From Gryganskiella cystojenkinii (lineage: Eukaryota > Mortierellomycota > Mortierellomycetes > Mortierellales > Mortierellaceae): 45,344 nt of DNA. Below the pieces are notes generated by a model. That model worked only from the letters and a program-made list of their open reading frames with translations. It made no database searches and was not told the DNA's origin. Within the stretch, counting starts at the first letter, position 1. Each line of letters starts with the position of its first letter. The DNA is taken from assembly GCA_015852425.1 (NCBI GenBank), contig JAAAIG010000026.1:1-45344 (forward strand), in the 5' to 3' direction. This document shows, one piece after another, positions 23,158-33,400 of the stretch. A program made the position numbers and the translations under genes.

Positions 23158-23394
23158 TATTGGCAGAGATTAACAGAAAGAAAAGTGGAATGGAGAAAGA
23201 TTTTGAATGTCGTCCTTTTCCCTGTGCTGTTTCTCTTTAAAGAGCAGCTGCGAGGTTGAAGCACGTGACTTTTAGACGCGGTCAAATAGAATCGCTTTTT
23301 TTTGGTGGAAACCCCCCGCATCACTTTCACTTTCACTTTTCCACTCCTACTCCTCCATTTGTTCCGCATATACACAAACATCAAATCTAACATC
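23158..23394. promoter_or_regulatory. divergent promoter shared by RTF1 and PEX8, with E-box
   Basis: Only 237 bp separate the two start codons. A CACGTGAC E-box (core 23262-23267) lies near the middle; this is the core bound by bHLH factors such as Cbf1-type proteins. A TTTCAC-rich pyrimidine stretch (about 23325-23360) precedes PEX8 and could be its core promoter or leader. No clear TATA box is seen. Confidence 0.6.
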
Positions 23395-26300
23395 ATGGCA
23401 GCAACTCATTCGGCCTTCGTCGCCGAGCTGCTTGACTCTATACCACAGTAATGACTCGTTTATCCCACAGAGCGATACCACACCTTGTTTGCATCCTTCT
23501 CTCATCCCTCATTACCTTGCCGACAAAGTGTCTCACCAGTCCGATTTTTTTTTCTTTTTACTTCTTTTGCTTGTTCTTCTACTTCATAGTGCCCCAGAGA
23601 GTCCCAATCCCCAGAGCTTCCTCTCTGCCAGGACCACTGCCCGCCTTCTCCTCGACATCCTCCTTCACCCAACACATTGGCACAGACTTGGCTCCGCAGT
23701 CTGGGAATCTGGTCTCGACCTCAAGTCTCCGATCCGCTCTCCCAATATCCTTTACCTCCAGAACCCTCTCCACTCGCAATCCCTTTCCAACTTGCTCAAA
23801 CATGTCGAAGTTGATCTGATCGACGTTGAGATTCTCCTCGGATGTGTCGATACCGGAGACTGGACCTGCCTTCTCAAAGAAACCTCTCAAAACCTGGATC
23901 CAAAGTTACAACAAGAAGTTGTTCAGACCCTGGAGAATCTGTGCCTGCTCTCATTCTATCTCCGATCCGGTCTCATGAACCTTGTGGCCTCTTCCTCAAT
24001 CGCCAGATCGATACCGGTGGATGCGAAGGAGCAAGCAGACGATGCAATGATCCAGGATCTCGTTGCCCGGATCTTGCAGACGGTAAGTGAACCACTCGCT
24101 GTCTGATCGATTTGAGCCGGAGCGAACAAAAAAAGGAAACCTTAATTTTAACGGAGAAGTGACGGGTGATTGACATTTGATTTTCTCCTTCTTCCTTTTT
24201 TCACTTTATGTCGTCGATCATCCTTCCTTCACATAGGACCAACAGCAAACATCAACTACCTCAGGAAGGAACAAGACTTGGCTACAAGCTTTTACAGATC
24301 AGTCATTACGTCTACTCTCTCTCCAAGACCCTCAGAACCGTGCTCTGTAAGGATCAAGCTACACCAGCGAAAGAGTTCTCTGGACGACCGAATCGAATTT
24401 AATACTCTCAGACATGACTGCTTCCCGACCTTTTGACCTTTTTCTTTCTTTTTAATTCTTTCTTTCTTTTCTCATGGCCACCTTTTCTCCCATCATAGTC
24501 CATCCAAGCTGTCGACTCTGTTGAACGAGGTGCTCGAAATCATCCGACTGAACAAAATCCGCAAAGACGGATGGACGGATGCGTAAGTACAGCACGACAA
24601 TTCTCTTCGATAAGACAGGTCAATGAACAAATTACTAACAGTTATGTTGAGGGGGGGTATTTTTTTTGGGACTTTTAGAAATGCTTCCGAGAAATTATCA
24701 GATGCACAGTTTCAACAACTTGGACGGATCCTCTCTACCAGTTTCTTCACCGTGCTCGAATTCGCTGACTGCAGCTTGCTCTTGGTATGTTATAGCGTAC
24801 GACGCTCAAAGGCGAATATAGATCAGAAACACTCTCATTACACGGTTGACTCACAATAATACCCTTTTCTCTATCCTTTTTTTCTCTATCCTTACGACTC
24901 TAGCCCATCGAGAACGTCGCTCTCCTGAGTCGATATGCGGCTCAACTTCCAACATCATGGTATTCAGACGATTTCCTGTGGGCAACCATACGTATGGCTC
25001 AAAAGTATCTTTTCACAGAAAAACAAGACAAGATCCGAGTTCCTCTCCAAGTCGGAGGACTGACTGCACTGGCAACTCTATGGTCGTTCTGGATGAGGAA
25101 AACTGGGTCAGCAGAGGCAAATATTTTGGGACAAGAACTGATCGAGCTCATGGCCGAGATCCTTGCTGTCCCTTCTTTGTTCACAGGTCCGGAATCCAGA
25201 GGACTCTTGGGTGCCTGCTTTTCAGGATTAGCCACCGGATTGGACAAGTGGTCTGGATTAATGGAACCCAAGATCGTCCAGGGTTTGGTCGCCGGACTGG
25301 AGCGCGGACGTATCTCGGCGCAAGATCGGGACATGGATAGCATCCAGGCCAGTTTAGCCACAGTCCTGAAATCCGAGATTTTAGGCAGCAGGCAAGGGGG
25401 GAACAATGGCCAAAACTCAATCTCAAAGTTGGTCACGGCTTTCCTCCAATCGTTCTATGGTGGTTCATCCCTGACAACGCCCTTGATCGTGAGCAACGTG
25501 GATGAACTTTTCCAGATCCAGAGACTCCTTCAGTTTATGGTCACTCAGAGAGCTGGATTGACCCCCGTGAAAGACGATGAAGACGGCAAGAAGAAGAGGA
25601 AGAAGCGGAAAGCCAAAAAGGCCGTGAGTCTGAAGGGAAGTGAGTGGTTCCACGCATTGGTCTACGGTATTCAGGATGTCTCTTCGCCAGATTCACTTCC
25701 AACTCTTTTGGCAACCGCCGGTATCCTGTAAGATTACTACCCTTTCACCTACCTTATTCCGACTTGGATGTTTGAAAGATATGTTTCCATCAAAACTTAC
25801 ATGTCATTTCCTTGTGCACCGTAGTCGCGCGATTCAGCATGCAGAGGATGACCCACCCAAGGTTGATTCCGATAGTTTGGCTCTTGTTCAGGATCTCTTT
25901 GTCAGCAGATTGTCATCTTGTGTCGGATTTCTGAAACAGGACAGTGGATTCGCAATGTTGCCCAATCACGCTCAAGCCTGTCTCGTCTTTGCAACCAGTC
26001 AAACCGTCCCTTTCCTCCCTGCGTGCAAGATCAATCCTGAGGAATGCGCACTCCTAGCCGACTTGTTGGTGGATGCAATGCTTCAGCCGAATGAGGGGAT
26101 TGTCCCCGTGAACGAAATCCTTCGCGTCATCACTTACGAACTCGCTCGGGAACGGAATCGTCTCAAGATTGACGGGGCAGCTCATCAGGTGTTGACCAAG
26201 ACGATCAAAGGACCGTTGTTCTCAGAGATGGGTCGAATTGCCCGTACGGTTGCAACCCTGATGGAGGGCATGGCAACTGCTGGAGATTGGATAAGGATCG

Positions 26301-27877
26301 AGGCCTTGTTGCAGCGCATGCACTCGTTCGCCATAAACATGCACGTCGATTGGGCTCGATGCGGTCTCTCCAAGTCTGACTCGTTTGTTGAACCCAGCAC
26401 AGGGAGGGATGACAAGGCTGTGGCGATTATGACTTTGGATCAGGATACGACCAAGACCATGGCCATGTTGTCTCAAGTCTTCAAGACGATCCTCTTTGCT
26501 TATACCATGATCTTTAGCTCCGCCGTTGAAAAGTCGTCTCCAGAGACAGGTAAGGAAAAAAGAGTTACTCGATAACATCTCAAGTTGAAAGGTTTTGAGG
26601 TTATGACGTCTAACCCGATCTGATCCTTCTTTTTTTTCATAGTCCCCGCTGGAATCATTGCACAGTTGGACTACTTGATTTTGGACAGCTATGCTTACTT
26701 ATTTTTTGTCACCTACAAGCTCGGACCAGGGGGATTCCAAGTCTATGAGGACCTCATCACCACAATCTTGACTCGCATGGTCGTCTCAGAAGCTGCTGTT
26801 GTCGGAACAATTTCGTCCGCTGATCAACAAAAGGAAAAGGAAGAAGGCACCGTTGACCCTCGTCGACACCTGCTTTTGAACCGCACCTTGAGGGCCATGA
26901 AACCCAAGGCTGAACTTGGATTCCATGATCCCGTCCTGGAGAGTCGAACCTTGTTCTTTATGAACCTGCTGGAGCGAGTTATGGTCGCGGTCGAGGAATC
27001 CTTCTTGGAGCGCGAGCTTCTTCCCATGGTCTATCCTTACCTGCTTAAGAATGATCAAAAGGATTTGTTCGAGTCCGCTCATTCCATCGTCATGTCGGTA
27101 TTTTTGACCCGTAAGCGAATTGCTCAAGAAGTCGGCCCTTACTACTCCAACCTCTTGTTGCAGCATTTCCCGGACCAGATCAATATCGATCAGTTGAGAG
27201 CCGCGTTCACAACCATGATTCGGTCCCTGTCCGAAACTGAGGATGCGTTGGCCTGGCTCTGTGTCGAGAGATTGTTGGAGCGTATCGATCAATATGATGC
27301 TCTTGCCAAGGCCGACATTGAGGCTGCAGCCGCTCAATTGGAGGGCTCTGCAGCAAATGTTCCAGGAATCACCGAGGCCGCTGTTGGAGCCGCCAAGGCG
27401 GTCAAGGAACTCGAGCTGCAGCGCGAAAAGGAGAAGGCCCTGGTCGAGGTGGCGACGAATATCCATCAGGATTTGAGTCCCAAGGCATCCGCTTCTCAGA
27501 TCCCCTCTCTTGGAACAAACACCACCACTTCACCTACACCTGCAGAGGCTGCGGCATCGTTGGCGAGGATCAAAGAAAGAGGGGAACTCCTCTTGGCCTT
27601 GTTTGATCAACTCTCGAGTGTGAACTTGATCTTTGTCGAGACTCTTGGACAAAAGATTCGATCCCTGATTGCTCAAGAACCCTCGTTGAATGCTCGAAGG
27701 GCGCTGCTGAGCTGTCTGTTTGATGTCATTGGAGGCCCCGCTGTCGATCACACGAAACGGGACTGGGCTGTAAAATGGTATTTGGGTCTGGTCAGTGAGT
27801 TTGGGACAGCTCGGCACTCGGACGGTCAAGAAATCAAGGATGATCAGAAGCATGACTTGGGACCTAGTCATCTGTGA
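23395..27877 (+). CDS. PEX8: PEX8-like peroxisomal import organiser, PTS1 tail SHL
   Basis: Eight exons (23395-23447, 23590-24082, 24237-24346, 24499-24582, 24679-24784, 24904-25727, 25825-26549, 26643-27877) all join in phase and give 1209 residues. The protein is helical throughout. The C-terminal third has the fungal Pex8 pattern: LFESAHSIVMSVFL, then GPYYSNLLLQHFPDQIN, then LRAAFTTMIRSLS, with a final LLLALFDQLSSVN ... AVKWYLGLVSEFG block. It ends Ser-His-Leu, a PTS1 variant, as expected of a protein that works on the matrix face of the peroxisomal membrane, bridging docking and RING import complexes. It is longer than ascomycete Pex8 (about 600-750). A lysine/arginine run (KKKRKKRKAKK, near residue 511) is unusual. 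The family call rests on pattern memory, not a search. Confidence 0.75.
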
Positions 27878-28207
27878 AGACGCATAAAAAAGTAGATAAA
27901 CTACAAATAAGAACATGTACTTCAGCTTCAGGCGGTGCTACCTCGATCAAAAAGGGGCGGTACTAATAGCTTTTGACAATGACACAAATTTAAAAATGGT
28001 GGCAAACTTGACAGATACTTTTTTCACACCATCCCTCCTCTTCCTATTCGTCTTCCTCTTCCTTACTCTCATATTTTCCCTCCCTCTCTCTCTCTCTCTC
28101 TCTCTCCCGAGCATTCTGAATTTCAATCTAACTTGTCTCTTTGAAGCATCGACAACCTCTTCTCAAAGAACCAGATCGCTCTCGTCACCACCCAACCGCT
28201 CTGCAAG
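27878..28207. other. PEX8 3' flank with CT microsatellite
   Basis: This contains the 3' flank of PEX8 and a pyrimidine-rich stretch (28020-28130) that includes a (CT)n run at about 28084-28106. The CT-rich part resembles leaders of plus-strand genes in this window, consistent with the former 5' leader of the decayed gene that follows. Confidence 0.5.
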
Positions 28208-29640
28208 ATGAAAAACGATCGACCTTTAGTCCTATCTAGAGAGATCTCGAAACAGCTCAACAACATCCCGAATCCGCATCCGCTCAGGCTCAGCATTCCA
28301 CAGCCCTCTCTTCGTCTCTGTCGTCAGTACCACCGGCACCAGTCCCCAGCAACAGGTATGTGGACAAAGGTAATCAGACTTTTTTAGCCGCCGTCCGCAC
28401 CAAGTTGACTAGTTATAAAAGTCATAAATCTCAAAAGACCTGCTTCGGCGACATACCTGCAGTATTTGCCCTCGCGATCGATGATCAACCACGCATCTAC
28501 ATCAACGATGCTAGTCTCCAACAATAACATCATGCTGCCATAGGAGAACAATCAGACAGCTTCGCTGCCAACCGAGCCTAGTTTGTACGGGCGAGCCGAA
28601 AACGGTGTCAAAAGTCTCAAGAGACTGGCATCAACAAGACTACCAAGACCTCCAACTGCACCCTCCGTGGTATACATGCCAAGTTCTTCTCGTCGGCACC
28701 ACTGTCTTTGCTCGTTGACAACGGTGCCAAGGTTACACTACCACTATCTTCCACAAGCTGGCATCCAGAGCTTCAGCCCCTGCATGTGAATCAAGGCTCA
28801 CTACGGTCACCGTTCACGACATCGGCACAGACAGTCTCATCTACACAGGCGACTGCACCACCAAAGAGGTAAAAAATATTCAGTTCGACACCAGTACAAC
28901 AACTAGTTCACGTCTCTCGAGAGCCTCCGAGATAAGGCTGCAGCATGCTGATCAAAGTAAATACCATCAAAGAAAAAGTAGCCTCAGTCTTCATCAAGGA
29001 TGGTTACTGGTCCGGTTGCTGCAGAAGCTACCTCCAAAACGACATCGAAGGCTAGAACGAGGCAAGAAGTGGGACCTTTGCCATTGTCGAGACACCCTGC
29101 ACCAAGAAAAGCTTTGCAGTCGCCAAAGGGCCAGACTCTTTCGATTCAGAACACCCCGATCAGGTTTTCCTCTCATCACCGTCTCGATTATCGTCAGTAT
29201 TAAACTTGCCGTTGCAGCGAAGTCGCCATCAACAACAACTCGACAGTCATTCAGAATCTCTGTTGATAGAGTCAAATGCGCCTGGGACGTCATCGATGCC
29301 GTCGTCGATGCCGTCAGTAGGTAGCTCAGGGTCGGCCAGGATCGACTTCATTGAAGACGATGAATTCTTGTTCAAGGCAAAGCTTATTTCCGAAAATCTG
29401 CCTTCCGACAATGAGTTTCAACGTCGACTCGAACAAGTCCGTCTCGACAAGGACGCCGCGTTGCCCCACAACCAAAACATCAACAGCACGACCAATGTCA
29501 TTCTCGATTACGGACTCGTCAAAAGGGATACCTCGGTGGTCAACTCGGACACCACATTGTCGGGGAATGATTGCAGCTGTGACGAGCCACATTCAGACAA
29601 CAGCCTTCCGGATAAAGGTCAGCGATAAAGAGACCTTGCT
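28208..29640 (+). pseudogene. broken type I membrane-protein gene
   Basis: A series of protein-like blocks on the plus strand fall in changing frames. In order: FLAAVRTKLTSYKSHK ... CFGDIPAVFALAIDDQPRIYINDA; then SNCTLRGIHAKFFSSAP; then DSLIYTGDCTTKEVKNIQFDT; then IKEKVASVFIKDGYWSGCCR with an in-frame TAG just after (29054-29056); then ARSGTFAIVETPCTKKSFAVAKGPD; then a hydrophobic PLITVSIIVSIKLAVAA; then an acidic/polar tail (SARIDFIEDDEFLFKAKLIS). Cys-rich ectodomain, one membrane helix and cytoplasmic tail suggest a former cell-surface protein. The breaks do not sit at GT/AG pairs that would restore frame, so I read it as a pseudogene. The family is unknown to me. Confidence 0.6.
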
Positions 29641-30045
29641 CCCGCCAAAAACGACTACTCCTTTCGACGGATCGCTCTAGCACTCAATATTTCCATCGCC
29701 ATGCCCTCCACTTGAGCGAAGACTCTGGTATTGTGCTCTGAGGAGCCTCTCTATTTTGTTGGCCTGTTGCACGTGGCAACTCTTTCGAGGAAGTCCCAAT
29801 GTATGTGCCTCTGACTCTCTCGAAGACCCCGCCAAGTCGACCGCGATCACAGCCACGTCAACCCCAGCTGCCGACGCTTTCGGACCCAGTTCATACTTTT
29901 GGAATATCGAAAGGCATCACCATCGACACATCCGGTCGGGAGTCGCGATCGGGATGTGTACGATTGCCGTACAGATGGAAACTTGTTCTTGGCTGCGAGT
30001 TCGCAAACATTCTGATCACCTCGTCATGTCGATTGGACAGAAACG
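29641..30045. other. unassigned stretch between two relics
   Basis: This lies between the broken membrane-protein gene and the repeat copy. Two plus-strand frames are open (one reads HTFGISKGITIDTSGRESRSG), which may be the upstream part of the same relic as the repeat. I cannot assign a family. Confidence 0.35.
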
Positions 30046-30280
30046 GGGGTGGGGTCGCGTCAGTTGGAGGCGAGACCGTCTGATTTCGTTTGAACTAACA
30101 CCAAGACTCCAGCAAGATCCGCTCGTGAGAGCGTCCAAGTCGCCATGGGAATCCTGGACTCGAGAGAGAGGTGGTTTATCTGCCAGACCGGGCTCATTTA
30201 CCAATTGCGTCAAGTTCGAACGCGGTGGTGATAATTTGAGCACATATGCGCTCTTTCGAGCCTCGGGAAATATGGAAAAG
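30046..30280 (+). repeat. inverted copy of the 19.7-20.0 kb fragment
   Basis: About 230 bp here aligns with the reverse complement of about 19735-19965. Identical blocks include GTCAGTTGGAGGCGAGACC, CCTGGACTCGAGAGAGAGGT and GGTGGTTTAT. By eye the copies are roughly 80% identical, with an 11-bp length difference. The protein-level match (VGGET, ILDSRERWFI, LST-AL) suggests both are relics of one gene family or element. A plus-strand frame stays open across this copy but ends in low-complexity sequence. Confidence 0.75.
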
Positions 30281-30371
30281 TCTATTAAGCTTCGTTTTTT
30301 TTTTATTGTCAATGAACTTTCATAAAATAAATAAGGAGAGGATGTGATGGGTCGTATGTTACAGGAGTGCT

Positions 30372-30400
30372 GGTTTTTTTTGTTTGTTTGTTTGTTTTGG
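30372..30400. repeat. T-rich tract with (GTTT)4
   Basis: A T-run followed by about four GTTT units lies immediately 3' of the stop codon of the coiled-coil gene. On the transcribed strand it reads (AAAC)n. An AATAAA on the minus strand near 30304-30309, about 100 bp past the stop, is a plausible polyadenylation signal for that gene. Confidence 0.7.
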
Positions 30401-30405
30401 ATCAA

Positions 30406-33400
30406 TTATGCGGACAAAGGGGAAGGGGACAAAAGTTGGAAGGCACCTGCTTCTTCCTCACTACTCTCATGCTGCTGTGGCTGATCTTGATGGTCGCGTC
30501 CTTGAGGGAGCATCGGGGTTAAGGGTCTGCCTTCCTCTGCCGAGAGACGGTCGTCAAAGCTACTGTTGAACGAGTACCGAGAAGTCGACGAGACATGACT
30601 GTTGTTTTCGGTGGTGTTGTCGATGATGCTGTCGTGGTTGTGGTTGTAATTGTAGTTATTGTTGGTACCCTTCCTGGCAAGATCCAGAGCGACCTTCAAC
30701 TCAATATTCATCTCGATGACCTTTCTGGCCGCTTCTTCTGCGCGAGCAGCTCTTCTTGCCATCAGATCCGCTTGCTCAACCCACCGACGTTGTTGTTGCT
30801 CAAACAGATTCGCAGACGAAGGTTGTTCGTGACTGCTGATGTTGTTGTTGTCCTCAGAGTCGGCAGCAGCGAGGTTCAAACCGGCAAGGATAGTGCTCAG
30901 CCGAGCAACTTCCTGTTCCAGTGTCTCAATCTTGAAGACATTCTCTTGTTCTTGCAGATGTTGCATCGAGACATGTCGCTCCAAGGACCGGTTGGTCCGC
31001 TCGAGAATCGCTTTCTCCTTCTCGTTCGACTCTAACCGCTTTTGCATCTGAAAGAGTTCCTCCTCCAACTGATCATGACGATCGGATTGATCTTCGATTC
31101 GGTCCCGAAGGACGCGTTCCCGAGCATCGAGTTCCCGTCGTTCCGCCGCAAACGCGTCCTCGAGACGATCCGTGTGCCGTTGCAGCTCGAGTTCACTCTC
31201 AAACTTGTGCCTGTCCGAGAGATCTGAGATCCGGTCTGCATGGTCTTGAGCCGTTCTTTTGAGGACGTCTGCATGCTCTTGAACAGTTCTTTCGAGAAAA
31301 TCCGCGTGGTCTTGAACCGCTCTTTCGAGAACACCCGCATGGTCTTGGGCCGTTCTTTCGAGTACATCCGCATGGTCTTGAGCCGTTCTTTCGATGACAT
31401 TCGCATGGTCTTGAGTCGTTCTTTCGAGGACATCCGCGTGGTCTTGAACAGTCCGCTCGAGCGTCTCGTCATGATGGCGTTGGAGTTGTTGGACCTTGTC
31501 GACATGTTCTGTCTCGAGGGTCGAGATCTTGCCGCTCAATCGCTGAACCGTATCCTGCAAGATTCTGTACTGAGCCTCTTCCTGGTTCGACTTCTCTTGC
31601 GCCGCCTCGAGCTCGCGTTCCAGAACCGAAACCTGTTCCTCTTGACGTTCCCGTTCCGATCTTAGGGTCTCGACCAATTCTTCAAGCTCCTCCGAGACTT
31701 GGGCATTCTTGCGGGTCCGCTCCTCAAACTCGAGGCTTTGCACCGTCAAGGCCGCGAGTTTGGACTCGAGTTCCTCACGAAGACGGCGTTGCTCCTCTTG
31801 GTACTCTTGTTCACGTTCCGACAGAGTTCGTTCGAGCCCCTGGACCTCGTCCCGAGTCAGGGACAACTCCATCTCTAGAGATTTTTGCAAGCCCGTCAAT
31901 CGCGCGACCTCATCTTCCATAGCCTGTTGCACGGCAAGGACGTCTTCTTGATACTGATCCCTTTGGCGTTGGCCTTGTTCGCGTTCCAGATCGCGCTCTC
32001 CGCGGAGTTGCTCCAGCTCTTGTTCCTTGGCTTCAATCTGACGTTGCAACATCTCGATTTGACCCGTGAGTTCAGTCCTGGATCGGTCTTGACGTTGCAT
32101 CAATGCCTCGATCAATACCTCCTTCTCATCTTGGATCTGACGAACCGCATCCTTCAGCTCTTGATCGTGCAGGACTTGCAAGGACGCCCTGTCGAACGAA
32201 ATCCTGTGCGCCGCTGACGTCGACGACGAAGAGGGTGAAGTTTCACGATCTGATAGTCCCTTTGAGAAGGCCGCACGAGCATTCTGGTTCTCGGCCAAAG
32301 CGGACGAGGCCTCGGCGAGTTTGACCTCGAGCGAGTTGCGTTCACTGGAGAGATGATCGAGCTGAGATCGAAGCTCCGTCTCGTCCCGGATTCGAGACGA
32401 GAGCGCGACCTCGCGGTTGGCGAGCTCCCGCTCGAGTTGACTGATTCGTTTCCGGAGCTGGAGCATCGGTGCGTTGTCCTGGACAGTGATACCACCAGAA
32501 TACGTCAACTCGGGGCTCATCGGCAAAGACGATGATGGTGTCGGCAACGACTTTGCATGGACTTGGCCGCCCTCATAGACAAACTGTGGCGCGGGCAGAT
32601 CACCTGCCCCAGCAGAAACTTTACGAATCCCACCCCCGGTCGCAAACTGAGTCGCATGACTCATCGGTGGCGAGGGTGGAGGCAAATCTGGCAAGGGGGA
32701 TGAAGGTGGTGGTGGCGTCGGCACCCCATCAAACGTGAAACTACCTATGCTTCCGACACTNNNNNNNNNNACACTGCTCACAGAAGCTGCAGATCCAGCA
32801 CGAGGTCGAGTCCCTTGAGTAAAAGGTTGCAGCAACGCCTTGGTAGCGGAAGAAACCGAGGAGATGGACGAGTTGTTTTGTTTGTGGCCGTGTCGTTTCT
32901 TCGGTGTCGCGTCTCCGCTCTTCTTGGAAGGCGTCGAAGGAGAGGACGTCATCGAGGGAGAGGAACTACCCATGATAGGGGTAGAGGGTGCAGGACCTGG
33001 AGGCGGTTTGATGTTTCCGATAGGTGTACCAGGTCGGCTGGTCCGATGGACCGGGGTCATGGCTCTGGGTGGTGGTTGCGGCAGGACAATGACCTCCTCG
33101 CGAGCGACCATGACGGGCTTGGGGGGTAATGGTGGTGGCACCGCCGCAGTCTCCTTGGCTTTGCGAGCTTCTTCATCATCATCATCCTGAACAGGGACCA
33201 AAGTGATAACATCCTCGCCACCATCGGGCTGCGATAACGTCTGACTGAGACGGAGCTTGGATTTCGCTGGCGGCTTCGGTCCCAGTTGTTGAGAGGTCCT
33301 TTGAGTAGATGGTTGCGATAGAGGCTGCTGATGTTGTTGCTGCTGCTGTTGTTGTTGTTGTTGTTGTTGTTGCTGGACATCCTCGGTATCCACATCAGTG

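Noticed and set aside
28670..28740. Possible retroviral-type aspartic protease motif (LLVDNGAKVT)
   Set aside because: The catalytic D-S/T-G is not present (it reads D-N-G), the flanks do not match a protease, and neighbouring blocks fit a membrane protein better.
31238..31468. CRISPR-like array
   Set aside because: The 33-bp units are contiguous without spacers and keep a coding frame in a eukaryotic gene.
31240..31665. Plus-strand frame with repeated ..RSFEDIRMVLS.. units
   Set aside because: Shadow of the 33-bp repeat in the minus-strand coiled-coil gene; periodic DNA gives periodic peptides in every open frame.
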